The notes under the pieces were generated by a model, which worked only from the letters and a program-made list of their open reading frames with translations, was not told where the DNA came from and searched no databases. Source: Alphaproteobacteria bacterium (GTDB lineage: Bacteria; Pseudomonadota; Alphaproteobacteria; Reyranellales; Reyranellaceae). From it: a stretch of 64,000 nucleotides of DNA. Location: the NCBI GenBank assembly GCA_019635875.1, contig JAHBYP010000005.1, positions 496,001-560,000 of the forward strand, in the 5' to 3' direction. Below are positions 37,655 through 45,956 of this stretch, in pieces; position 1 is the stretch's first letter; every line of letters starts with the position of its first letter. The position numbers and the translations under genes were made by a program.

Positions 37655-38188
37655 TCACTTGCGCTGGGCCGGCGCCTGACGGCGGGACTGCATGCCCATC
37701 GCGCGGTTGACCATCAACCGGCGAAACCCTTCGCGCTGTTCCGCAGGTAACGTCTCGGCGAAACGCAGCGCCGCCTGCACGTTGTCCTTCTGCAGCTGGA
37801 TGCGCAACTGGCCGATGCGATCCAGCGCACGATCCACCGCCGCGGCATCGGGCCTGTCCTTGCCGAGCTCGACAACCAGCGCGTCGCGCTGCGCCGCCAT
37901 CTCGCGCACGACGGGCACGGCGCGCCGGCGCTGCTCGGCCAGCATCTGGCGCAAGCCGCGCATCTGGCCCTCGTCGAGGCCCAGCTCGCGGGCCGCGCCC
38001 TGTGGCGAGGGAACGGGTTTGGGCACGCCGATGGTCGGGATCGGTGCCGGCGTGCCGGCTCCGAGCCGCAGGTCGGCCAGCGGCGGCGGCTCGGCGAAGT
38101 AGCGCGCGTGAACGAAGCCGCCGACGAAGGCGACGTTGAGTGCCAGCGACAGGCCGAGCAGGATCCAGGCGAGGTGCTTGCGCAGCAT
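37655..38188 (-). CDS. CpxP/Spy-like periplasmic metal-resistance protein
   Basis: 177 residues. One N-terminal membrane helix (AWILLGLSLALNVAFVGGFV) anchors a periplasmic helical domain. LGLDEGQMRGLRQMLAEQRR and AETLPAEQREGFRRLM are typical of the heavy-metal sensor / Spy family (Metal_resist). No metal-binding histidine cluster stands out. It starts one base into the stop of the anti-sigma gene (TGATG) and precedes the DUF1800 gene by 16 bases. A role in sensing or chaperoning in the envelope is inferred. Confidence 0.82.
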   Translation of the reverse strand: MLRKHLAWILLGLSLALNVAFVGGFVHARYFAEPPPLADLRLGAGTPAPIPTIGVPKPVPSPQGAARELGLDEGQMRGLRQMLAEQRRRAVPVVREMAAQRDALVVELGKDRPDAAAVDRALDRIGQLRIQLQKDNVQAALRFAETLPAEQREGFRRLMVNRAMGMQSRRQAPAQRK

Positions 38189-38754
38189 CAGCGACCTCCC
38201 TGCTCGTTCAGGAGATCGACCATATCCTCGCTCAGCCGCAACGCACCCAGCGGATTGAGCACCAGCTCGACCGCGGCGGTGCTGTCGTACGCCGACTGGG
38301 CATAGGCCTCCTGCGTGCCGCCGCCCAGCGAGAAGCCGCCGGCGATCACGACCACGAAGGCCGCACCCACCGCCGCCATCTCCAGCGCCCGGCGACCGGT
38401 GCCAAAGAGCGAGCCGAACAATCCGGTCAGCCCACCGCGACCCACCTGCCGCTCGGCCTCGAAGCCGACCAGCGCCCGGGCGCGCGCCAGCACCCGGTCG
38501 GGCACCGGGGCGCGCGCCGCGTCGGCCAGTGCGTTGCGCACCTCGAGCGCGGCCTTCAGCGCCTCGGGGCGCGCGACAAGGTACCGCTCGACCGCAGCCG
38601 TCTCGGCCTCCGACAGCCGGCCATCGAGCCAGGCCGCGATCATCGTGTCGTCCACCGGCCGGCCGGCCGCCGCCGGCCCGGCTGCCCTCGCCCGCTGCCA
38701 CAGGGCGCGGCCGGACGCGTCGGGCGCGCTCCTCGATCCGTCATCCTGGGTCAT
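38188..38754 (-). CDS. Probable anti-sigma factor
   Basis: 188 residues from ATG 38754, which has GGAG nearby; an ATG at 38775 is also possible. The N-terminal half is a soluble helical domain (DDTMIAAWLDGRLSEAE), typical of anti-sigma domains but without the HxxxCxxC zinc motif. One membrane helix lies near 125-148 (LEMAAVGAAFVVVIAGGFSLGGG). The rest is a short periplasmic tail. It directly follows the ECF sigma gene, so it probably holds that sigma factor at the membrane. Confidence 0.78.
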   Translation of the reverse strand: MTQDDGSRSAPDASGRALWQRARAAGPAAAGRPVDDTMIAAWLDGRLSEAETAAVERYLVARPEALKAALEVRNALADAARAPVPDRVLARARALVGFEAERQVGRGGLTGLFGSLFGTGRRALEMAAVGAAFVVVIAGGFSLGGGTQEAYAQSAYDSTAAVELVLNPLGALRLSEDMVDLLNEQGGR

Positions 38755-38822
38755 GGTCGCGCACTCCGGGGACATCCCCGTTCTGGATACGCTTGGTGGG
38801 CCATCGTCATCCCCCAACCCTC

Positions 38823-39365
38823 TTAGGCGCTCACGCGGAAATGTTCACGCAGGCGCAGCATCGCCTTGTGATGCGTGCTGCGCACCGTCTGGGCATCGAC
38901 CCGCAGCAGGGCGGCGGCGTCGGCCACCTCCATGTCGCGGTCGTATAGCAGCGTCAGTACAAGAGCCTGGCGCTCCGTCAGCAGGCCGGGCGGAATGCTC
39001 AGCGTCTCGACATGGCGATCCTCGACCGCCACCGCCGCCTCCGGCACGTCGTCGAGCGCCGCGGTCGGCTGGCGCCTGCGCCGCAGGTGGTCGATCGCGC
39101 AGGAGCGCGCGATCACGCCCAGCCAGGTCGACAGCGAGGCGCGCGAGTGGTCGTACGATCGCAGCAGCCGGCGCTCGTTGGCGCACAGCCGCACGAAGAC
39201 GTCCTGGGCGGCATCGCCCGCCTCCTCCGCCGACAGGCCATGGGCCGACACCACGCGGCGGGCCACGGCGTGGATCAGGGGTGCCGCGGCGGCGACGAAG
39301 CGGTCCCAGGTCCGCTTGTCGCCGGCCAGCAGGGCGCCGAGGTCGATGTCGTCCAGAGCCGTCAC
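38823..39365 (-). CDS. ECF-type RNA polymerase sigma factor
   Basis: 180 residues from a GTG at 39365. Region 2 is AAAAPLIHAVARRVV through AGDAAQDVFVRLCA, with SLSTWLGVIARSCAIDHLRR as region 2.4. Region 4 is LTERQALVLTLLYDRDMEVADAAALL and ends with the DNA-contacting helix (VRSTHHKAMLRLREHF). It heads a minus-strand operon with its anti-sigma factor, a CpxP-like protein and DUF1800/DUF1501. The signal may be envelope or metal stress. Confidence 0.9.
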   Translation of the reverse strand: MTALDDIDLGALLAGDKRTWDRFVAAAAPLIHAVARRVVSAHGLSAEEAGDAAQDVFVRLCANERRLLRSYDHSRASLSTWLGVIARSCAIDHLRRRRQPTAALDDVPEAAVAVEDRHVETLSIPPGLLTERQALVLTLLYDRDMEVADAAALLRVDAQTVRSTHHKAMLRLREHFRVSA

Positions 39366-39428
39366 GATCGCGCTTTGAAAGCCTATACGAGCGCGCCCGC
39401 CCACGCATCCCCGGCATGCGGGCAGATC

Positions 39429-39459
39429 CTTGATTTGGCGCGGGTTTCGTCTGCTATGG
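39429..39459 (+). promoter_or_regulatory. Possible promoter for the GGT-family gene
   Basis: TTGATT (39429-39434) is followed after 19 bases by TATGGT with TGC just before it (an extended -10). It lies 34 bases upstream of the start codon. The spacing is long, so it is only a candidate. Confidence 0.35.
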
Positions 39460-39492
39460 TCCGCGCGACAAAGCCGGGGGACCAGTGCGGAC

Positions 39493-41049
39493 ATGAGTGA
39501 GAACTTCAATCGCAACCAGCGCATCATCAAGCACGCAGTGCGCGGCAAGGGCGCGGTGGTGGCGCAGAACACGCTGGCGGCGCAGATGGGCGCGCGCACC
39601 CTGGCGCGCGGCGGCAACGCCATCGACGCGGCGGTGACCACGGCGATGGCCATCGGCTGCGTCGAGCCGTGGATGAGCGGCATCGGCGGCGTCGGCTACA
39701 TGGCGATCTGGATCGCCAGGGAGCGCAAGGCCTACATCGTCGACTACGGCGCCGTGGCGGCGCGCGGGCTCGACCTGAAGAACTACGCGCTGACCGGCGG
39801 CAAGGCGATCAGCGACCTGTTCGGCTGGGCACCGGTGGTCAACAACAACAACGTCATGGGCTACCACTCGATCGCCGTGCCCGGGCAGGTCGACGGCATG
39901 GCCACGGCGCTGAAGCGCTTCGGCACATGGGACTGGAAGCAGGTGATGGAAGCCGGCATCGAGCTGGCCGAGCGCGGCATGAGCTGCGACTGGTACGGCA
40001 CGACGATGATCACCACCGGCGCCGCCGCCCTCAACCAGTACGAGACGTCGCGCGCCACCTACCTGCCCAACGGCTTCCCGCCGGTGATCGACTGGGAGGG
40101 CAACCCGCCGCGCATCAAGCTGGGCAACCTCGCCGGCACGTTGAAGCGGCTGCGCGACGCCGGCCCGCGCGACTACTACGAGGGCCAGATCGCCAGGGAC
40201 ATCGTGGCCGACCTCAATGCCGGCGGCTCGGCGATCGCGCTCGAGGACCTCGCCGGCTACCACGCCCGCGTGGTCGAGCCGGTCACCTTCGAGCGCAACG
40301 GCGCCACCGTGCACACCGTGCCGTACCTGACCGCCGGCCCGACGATGAAGCGCGCCTTCGAGCTGATCGGCGATCGCACCATCGGCAGCGGCGCGCCCGA
40401 CGCCGAGGCGTTCATCGCCATCGCCGAGGGCCTGCACACCGCCTACGAGGAGCGCTTCCGCACCATGGGCGACGCGCACACCGATTCGTGCACGACGCAT
40501 TTCAACGCCGTCGACGCCGAGGGCAACATGGTGGCGCTGACCCAGACCCTGCTGTCGCTGTTCGGCTCGCGCGTGATGCTGCCGAAGACCGGCATCATGA
40601 TGAACAACGGCATCATGTGGTTCGATCCCGAGCAGGGCAAACCCAACTCGCTCACCCCGGGCAAGCGGCCGCTGTGCAATATCTGCGCGACGGTGGTGTC
40701 GAAGAACGGCGAAGGCTGGTTCGCCATCGGCGCCTCGGGCGGACGGCGCATCGTGCCGGCGATCACCCAGCTGATCATGATGCAGGCCGACCGCGGCATG
40801 GATGTCGAGACCGCCTTCCACCAGCCGCGCATCGACGTGTCGGGCGTCGGACCGGTGCGCGCCAACTGGGACCTTGACGAGGAGATCAAGCGCGCCATCT
40901 CGAAGAAGATGCCGCTCACCGAGGTCCCCAACCCGATCTATCCGCTGAACTTCGCCAACCCCAGCTGCATCCGCCGCGATCCGATGACCGGCACGGTCAC
41001 CGGCATGAACGAGGTGATGTCGCCTTGGGCCGGCGGCGCGGCGGTGTAG
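39493..41049 (+). CDS. Gamma-glutamyltransferase-family protein
   Basis: 518 residues. AVVAQNTLAAQMGARTLARGGNAIDAAV and VEPWMSGIGG are the usual large-subunit blocks, and DSCTTHFNAVDAEGNMVAL marks the autoprocessing threonine at the start of the small subunit. GSRVMLPKTGIMMNNGIMWF and IGASGGRRI follow. There is no signal peptide, so it may be a cytosolic amidohydrolase of the family. A binding-protein gene starts 3 bases after the stop, which suggests a shared uptake and breakdown pathway for a peptide-like substrate. Confidence 0.9.
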   Translation: MSENFNRNQRIIKHAVRGKGAVVAQNTLAAQMGARTLARGGNAIDAAVTTAMAIGCVEPWMSGIGGVGYMAIWIARERKAYIVDYGAVAARGLDLKNYALTGGKAISDLFGWAPVVNNNNVMGYHSIAVPGQVDGMATALKRFGTWDWKQVMEAGIELAERGMSCDWYGTTMITTGAAALNQYETSRATYLPNGFPPVIDWEGNPPRIKLGNLAGTLKRLRDAGPRDYYEGQIARDIVADLNAGGSAIALEDLAGYHARVVEPVTFERNGATVHTVPYLTAGPTMKRAFELIGDRTIGSGAPDAEAFIAIAEGLHTAYEERFRTMGDAHTDSCTTHFNAVDAEGNMVALTQTLLSLFGSRVMLPKTGIMMNNGIMWFDPEQGKPNSLTPGKRPLCNICATVVSKNGEGWFAIGASGGRRIVPAITQLIMMQADRGMDVETAFHQPRIDVSGVGPVRANWDLDEEIKRAISKKMPLTEVPNPIYPLNFANPSCIRRDPMTGTVTGMNEVMSPWAGGAAV

Positions 41050-41051
41050 CC

Positions 41052-42215
41052 ATGCTGTCGCGACGCCTCCTGCTGGCCTCTGCCGCGACGCTCGCGGCGC
41101 CGGCGATCGGCCGCGCCCAGGCTGTGCCGTCGTTCCGGCTGCCGATCCTGCTGCCGCTGACCGGCTTCGCCGCGCTCGAAGGCAAGAGCCAGCGCGAGGG
41201 CGCCCTGCTCGCCATCCGCGACAGCGCCTCCCTGGTGCGCTTCGCGCCCGAGGTGCTCGACACCGGCACGGCGCCGGAAGCCGCCGTCACCGCCTGGCAC
41301 CGCGCGATGCGCGATGGCGCGCGAGACGGCGCGCGCGCGCCGGTGGCCGTGCTCGGCCCGATCCTCGGCACGCAGATGCTGGCGCTGCTGCCGGAGGCGG
41401 CGAATGCGAAACTGCCGCTGCTGGCGGTCTCGGGCACGGCACGGCTGAGCGAGCTCAACAATCCCTTCTTCTTCCGCTTCTTCCCGGCCGACGGCGTGGT
41501 GAAGATCGCGCATGCGCGCTACGTCGCCGAAGTGACGAAAGCGAAGAAGCCGGCGGTGATCTTCCAGACCACCGCCTATGGCCAGTCCGGCCGCGAGGTG
41601 CTGGCCAAGGCCTTCGCCGACGGCGGCATCACGGTGGCGCTGGAGGAAGGCGTCGCCACTTCGATCAACGACTTCACGCCGATCATCGCCAAGGCGAAAT
41701 CGGCCGGCGCCGACGCGCTGGTGCTGCACCTGCATTCGCAATCGACGGCGCTGGCCATCCGCGCCGCCGGCGCCGTGGCGCCCGACCTGCCGATCATCGC
41801 CGGCTCGGCCATGGCGCAGCCGGCGACGGCGGCGCTGTTCCAGCCGGCCGAGCTCAAGGGCGTGTGCGCGGAGACCGCATCGATGCCCGCGGCCTCGATG
41901 GACGAGCCGCGCATGAAGGCGTTCGTCGACGCCTATCGCGCCGAGTACAAGGCCGATCCCGATGCTTTTGCCGTGGCCGAGTATGACGCCGTGTCGATGC
42001 TGGCGGTGGCCATCACCGAGATCGCCAAGGCGGACGGTGCCGACAAGGTCGACGGCGAGTCGGTGCGCGCGAGGCTCGCGTCGCTGCGCCATCGCGGCCT
42101 GGCAACCGAATACGGCAGCGACGGCAAGGGCAACATGGTCAACAGCGCCATCATCGTCTGCTACGACGGCACCAGCCGCGTGCCGCCGATCGCACAGCGG
42201 TACAGATTTCCGTAG
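41052..42215 (+). CDS. LivK-like ABC substrate-binding protein
   Basis: 387 residues with an N-terminal signal, MLSRRLLLASAATLAAPAIG, and likely cleavage after RAQ. LPILLPLTGFAALEGKSQREGALLA and LAVSGTARLSELNNPFFFR give the periplasmic-binding-protein type I fold of branched-chain amino-acid and amide transporters. FQTTAYGQSGREVL follows. No permease or ATPase gene of this type is in the window. It is probably co-transcribed with the GGT-family gene. The ligand is unknown. Confidence 0.85.
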   Translation: MLSRRLLLASAATLAAPAIGRAQAVPSFRLPILLPLTGFAALEGKSQREGALLAIRDSASLVRFAPEVLDTGTAPEAAVTAWHRAMRDGARDGARAPVAVLGPILGTQMLALLPEAANAKLPLLAVSGTARLSELNNPFFFRFFPADGVVKIAHARYVAEVTKAKKPAVIFQTTAYGQSGREVLAKAFADGGITVALEEGVATSINDFTPIIAKAKSAGADALVLHLHSQSTALAIRAAGAVAPDLPIIAGSAMAQPATAALFQPAELKGVCAETASMPAASMDEPRMKAFVDAYRAEYKADPDAFAVAEYDAVSMLAVAITEIAKADGADKVDGESVRARLASLRHRGLATEYGSDGKGNMVNSAIIVCYDGTSRVPPIAQRYRFP

Positions 42216-42222
42216 AATCACT

Positions 42223-42344
42223 CCTTCCCCCGGAGGGGGAAGGTGGCGCGGAGCGACGGAAGGGGGATGTTGAAGCCGGACACCTGTGTTCGTCTTCGAC
42301 ATCCCCCTTCCGCCCTGCGGGCACCTTCCCCCTCCGGGGGAAGG
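42223..42344. repeat. Long palindromic repeat, family A, copy 2
   Basis: 122 bases with outer arms CCTTCCCCCGGAGGGGGAAG and their complement, and the inner GTCTTCGACATCCCCCTTCC arm. It lies 8 bases after the binding-protein stop, ahead of the nitronate monooxygenase gene. Confidence 0.9.
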
Positions 42345-42382
42345 TATGATTGGCGCACTGACCAACGAAGGGGGAGGTCCCA

Positions 42383-43360
42383 ATGAAGACCAGGATCACC
42401 GAAATGCTCGGCATCGAGCATCCGATCATCCAGGGCGGCATGCATTTCGTCGGCTTCGCCGAGATGGCCGCCGCGGTGTCGAACGCCGGTGGGCTGGGCA
42501 TCATCACCGGGCTGACGCAGCGCACACCCGAGCTGCTGGCCCACGAGATCCGGCGCTGCCGCGCCATGACCAACAAGCCCTTCGGCGTCAACCTCACCTT
42601 CCTGCCCTCGGTGACGCCGCCCGACTATCCCGGCTACATCCGCGCCATCGTCGAGGGCGGCGTGAAGATCGTCGAGACAGCCGGCAACAATCCGCAGAAA
42701 TGGCTGCCCACCCTGAAGGACGCCGGTATCAAGGTGATCCACAAATGCACCTCGGTGCGCCACTCGCTGAAGGCTGAATCGATCGGTTGCGACGCGGTCA
42801 GCGTCGACGGCTTCGAATGCGGCGGCCATCCCGGCGAGGACGACGTGCCCAACTTCATCCTGCTGCCGCGCGCGGCGGAGGAGCTCAAGATCCCCTTCGT
42901 CGCCTCGGGCGGCATGGCCGACGGCCGCTCGCTGGTGGCGGCGCTGTCGCTGGGCGCCGAGGGCATGAACATGGGGACGCGCTTCATGGCGACGAAGGAA
43001 GCGCCGATCCACGACAACGTGAAGCAGGCGCTGGTCGCCGCCTCGGAGCTCGACACGCGGCTGGTCATGCGCCCGCTGCGCAACACCGAGCGCGTGCTGA
43101 GGAACGCCGCCGTCGAGCGCCTGCTCGAGAAGGAGAAGGCGCTGGGCGCCAAGGTGAAGTTCGAGGACATCCTGCCCGAGGTCGCGGGCGTCTATCCCAA
43201 GATCATGAAGGAAGGCGCGATGGATGCCGGCGCCTGGTCGTGCGGCATGGTGGCCGGCCTGATCCGCGACGTGCCCACGGTGAAGGAGCTGATCGACCGC
43301 ATCATGCGCGAGGCCGAGGAGATCATCGGCGGCCGCCTGAAGCGGTTCATGAATGCCTGA
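42383..43360 (+). CDS. Nitronate monooxygenase-family flavoenzyme
   Basis: 325 residues with GGGGGAGG just before the ATG. A TIM-barrel with EHPIIQGGMHFVGFAEMAAA at the start, SNAGGLGIITG and KPFGVNLTFLP in the FMN site, GFECGGHPGED in the active site and FVASGGMADGRSLVAAL in the phosphate loop. Family members oxidise nitroalkanes such as propionate-3-nitronate. NAD(P)H:quinone reductase-type relatives share this fold. The gene lies alone between two palindromic repeats. Confidence 0.9.
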   Translation: MKTRITEMLGIEHPIIQGGMHFVGFAEMAAAVSNAGGLGIITGLTQRTPELLAHEIRRCRAMTNKPFGVNLTFLPSVTPPDYPGYIRAIVEGGVKIVETAGNNPQKWLPTLKDAGIKVIHKCTSVRHSLKAESIGCDAVSVDGFECGGHPGEDDVPNFILLPRAAEELKIPFVASGGMADGRSLVAALSLGAEGMNMGTRFMATKEAPIHDNVKQALVAASELDTRLVMRPLRNTERVLRNAAVERLLEKEKALGAKVKFEDILPEVAGVYPKIMKEGAMDAGAWSCGMVAGLIRDVPTVKELIDRIMREAEEIIGGRLKRFMNA

Positions 43361-43365
43361 ATCCT

Positions 43366-43492
43366 TCCTTCCCCCGGAGGGGGAAGGTGGCGCGCGCAGC
43401 GCGACGGAAGGGCGATGTCGAAGACGGACCCAGCGTTCGTCTTCGACATCCCCCTTCCGCCCTTCGGGCACCTTCCCCCTCCGGGGGAAGGA
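43366..43492. repeat. Long palindromic repeat, family A, copy 3
   Basis: 127 bases with the same outer and inner arms as the other copies. It fills the space between the ends of two convergent genes, 5 bases after one stop and 3 bases before the other. Confidence 0.9.
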
Positions 43493-43495
43493 GTC

Positions 43496-43735
43496 TTACC
43501 GCCACATCGGGCGGCCGAAATCGACCTGATTGCGCTGGGTGAGCGCGCCGGCGGCACCGCCGACCACGGCGCCGAGCAGCGCGCCTTCGAGCGGCGCGCC
43601 GACCAGCAGGCCGCCCAGCATGCCGGCGCCGGCGCCCATGCCCGCGCCACTCAGCCCGCGATCCATCGGGTTGTCGCCGCAGGCGCCGAGCGCCAGCGAC
43701 AGGCTCATCAGGGCCGCGAGGCCAAGGCGTTTCAT
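43496..43735 (-). CDS. Glycine-zipper lipoprotein
   Basis: 79 residues, with GGAGG 7 bases before the ATG. The lipobox LALGAC places the lipid at cysteine 17. The mature part is a glycine-zipper helix pair (SGAGMGAGAGMLGGLLVG and GALLGAVVGGAAGAL), as in small outer-membrane lipoproteins such as OsmB or Rick_17kDa. The function is structural or stress-related at best guess. The reading frame ends 3 bases from a family A repeat. Confidence 0.82.
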   Translation of the reverse strand: MKRLGLAALMSLSLALGACGDNPMDRGLSGAGMGAGAGMLGGLLVGAPLEGALLGAVVGGAAGALTQRNQVDFGRPMWR

Positions 43736-43845
43736 GGACGTCCTCCGCAATCAATTCAGGGGGCCATATAACCCGCCGAGCAGGGCGGCGGCCGGACAGG
43801 ATCGCGGCGGCCAAATGGCTTCGGGTATCGGCCTGTGACAGGCGG

Positions 43846-45027
43846 CTACTTCAGGCCGAAGACCGGCTGCGGCTCGGCGATGTCCTTGAGCGGGTGCTCG
43901 CCCAGGGGCACCGCATCGCCCTCGGGCAGCAGCGCCGCCAGCGCCGCCGACAGCAGCACCGGCCGGCCGATCGTCGGGCAGAGCCGCTCCAGCCGCGCCG
44001 CATAGTTCACGGCCGGGCCGATGACGGTGAAGTCCAGCCGCGAGCTGGCGCCGATATTGCCGAAATTCACCTCGCCGACATGCAGCGCCAGGCCGAAGCG
44101 CACCACGGGCTCACCGTCGGTCTCGCGCCGCCTGTTGAGCGCGTCCATGGCGCGCTGCGCCTCGAGCGCGGCCAGCACGGCGCGCTGGGCGATGAAGCGG
44201 CGCTGCGTGGCCACGGCGACCGGAAACATCGCCAGCATGCCGTCGCCCATGAATTTCAGGATCTCGCCGCCGGCGCCGCTGACGGCCGCCCCCATGGCAC
44301 CGAAATAGTCGTTGAGCAGGGTGATGACGCTGTCGCGCGGCAGGCTGTCGGAGACCCGGGTGAAGCCGCGCAGGTCGCAGTACCAGATTACCGCCTCGAT
44401 GGTCTGGCCGCCGCCGCGCCGGACCTCGCCTGCCAGGATGCGCTCGCCAGCGGCGTGGCCGACATAGGCGTCGAGCAGGTTGATCGCGGTGTCCCTCAGG
44501 GAATGCACCTCGACCAGTCGGGTGAAGGCGAACTGCAGCAGGAACATGCGGTCGAGATCGGCCGCCGAGAAGCCGCCGGGCTGGTCGGAGACCACGCTCA
44601 GGGCGTCGACATGGCCGGTCGAGAAGATCAGCGGCAGGGCGACATAGTCGGTGGCGCCCTCGTCCTTCAGCTGCCGCAGGACCGGCGCCTGCGGCTCGAT
44701 GCTTTCGAGCCGCACCCGTACGGTCTTGCGCTGCTCCAGCACCGGCGGCAGCGGGTTGTCGAGATAGGCGTCGCCCTGGAAAAGCCCGTGCTGCGCGCTC
44801 TGGGTGACGATGCCGCGGCCGCGGCGCCAGAAATAGCCCTTGCCGGCGAATTCCGGGTGCAGGGTGCTCTGGAAGTAGGCCAGGCGGTACAGCGGAATGC
44901 CGGCGCCTACCAGCTGCTCGCCGGCCTGGGCGATCAGCTCGCTGGTGTCGGTGATGCGATACGCCTCGGTTACGAACCAGCGCGCCAGGGGATCGCTGTA
45001 GACCGGACCGGGTGTCACTTCGTCCAT
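43846..45027 (-). CDS. Class III adenylate/guanylate cyclase with N-terminal sensor region
   Basis: 393 residues. Residues 1-200 form a GAF-like sensing region (YFQSTLHPEFAGKGYFWRRG, YVALPLIFSTGH). The catalytic domain has VIWYCDLRGFTRVSDSL with the metal-binding aspartate, GGEILKFMGDGMLAMFP with the second one, and LHVGEVNFGNIGASSRLDFT and VIGPAVNYAARLE. It makes cAMP or cGMP and is cytosolic. No cyclic-nucleotide-binding regulator is near. It is divergent from the zinc-finger-like gene at 45208. Confidence 0.9.
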   Translation of the reverse strand: MDEVTPGPVYSDPLARWFVTEAYRITDTSELIAQAGEQLVGAGIPLYRLAYFQSTLHPEFAGKGYFWRRGRGIVTQSAQHGLFQGDAYLDNPLPPVLEQRKTVRVRLESIEPQAPVLRQLKDEGATDYVALPLIFSTGHVDALSVVSDQPGGFSAADLDRMFLLQFAFTRLVEVHSLRDTAINLLDAYVGHAAGERILAGEVRRGGGQTIEAVIWYCDLRGFTRVSDSLPRDSVITLLNDYFGAMGAAVSGAGGEILKFMGDGMLAMFPVAVATQRRFIAQRAVLAALEAQRAMDALNRRRETDGEPVVRFGLALHVGEVNFGNIGASSRLDFTVIGPAVNYAARLERLCPTIGRPVLLSAALAALLPEGDAVPLGEHPLKDIAEPQPVFGLK

Positions 45028-45207
45028 GGCCGCAGTCTAGCGGGAACCGTCGCGCGCCTGTGACATTGATGTCGCGGAGAAATGGTGACTCGACAGCAAC
45101 TCGTCGGTAATCTGACGGGGTGACTGGGATTCCGGCCCGGTCGTCCCCACATTCGGCGGTAACGGCACGCGTAGTGCATGTGCCGGCCTGTGGCCGGGAG
45201 TGACGCG

Positions 45208-45936
45208 ATGGTGAAGCAACGATCCAACAAGCGGCTGCGGACCCTGCTGGCGGCCTGTGACGAGCGCATAACCGATGCGGCGCGCGCGCAGCTCGAGGCC
45301 CTGCCGCTGGGCTGGGTGGCGCCGGTCGCCCAGATGTTCTCGGAAGTCACGCAGATTCTCGACGATTCCGAGCTCGACAGCTTCCGCTGGATTTCGATCG
45401 CCAAGCGCGACAGCCGCCTCGACGCGACCTGGACGGGCGCCACCGAATCGTCCGAGCTGGTCGAGCAGATCGTCGAGGTCGCCTCGGCGGAGTTGGCCTG
45501 TTCCTGCGTGCGCTGCGGCCGCCCGGCCGTGCGCAGCCCGGAGATGACCGGCGATCCGCTGTGCCTGCGCCACGCCAGCCTGCAGATCGCCACCGCCGAC
45601 TGGAAGGCCCAGGCCGAGGAGCTCGGCCGCAACATCCACGAGCTGATGGGCAAGGTTTCGGAGTCGGCCGCCGCGGCGAAATCCGCCGCCTCCTCCTCGG
45701 CCGCCGTCGCCAAATCGGCCGCCGCCGCGCTGCCCGCCCTGATGGCCGAGGCGCAGGCCTATTTCCGCATGCCCGACGCCGATGCCGCACCGCTGATCGC
45801 GCAGATCCGCGAGGCGCTGTCGAAGTTCGACCGCGAGGTCCGCCAGTCCGTCGGCACGACCATCGTCAGCGAGTCGCAGAAGATGCTGGCCGGCGCCGCC
45901 CGCGCGCTGCCGCCGCGCCGCCGCGGCCCGGCGTAG
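45208..45936 (+). CDS. Unknown protein with a putative zinc-binding motif and alanine-rich helix
   Basis: 242 residues with GGGAG 9 bases before the ATG. The middle carries ACSCVRCGRP and, about 15 residues later, PLCLRHAS, a spacing that suggests a CxxC...CxxH zinc site. After it comes a long alanine/serine-rich helix (ESAAAAKSAASSSAAVAKSA), probably a coiled coil. The ends are basic. I do not recognise the family. It ends 20 bases before the convergent isocitrate-lyase-type gene. Confidence 0.65.
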   Translation: MVKQRSNKRLRTLLAACDERITDAARAQLEALPLGWVAPVAQMFSEVTQILDDSELDSFRWISIAKRDSRLDATWTGATESSELVEQIVEVASAELACSCVRCGRPAVRSPEMTGDPLCLRHASLQIATADWKAQAEELGRNIHELMGKVSESAAAAKSAASSSAAVAKSAAAALPALMAEAQAYFRMPDADAAPLIAQIREALSKFDREVRQSVGTTIVSESQKMLAGAARALPPRRRGPA

Positions 45937-45956
45937 GTCGGGGCGCGCCCCCAGCC

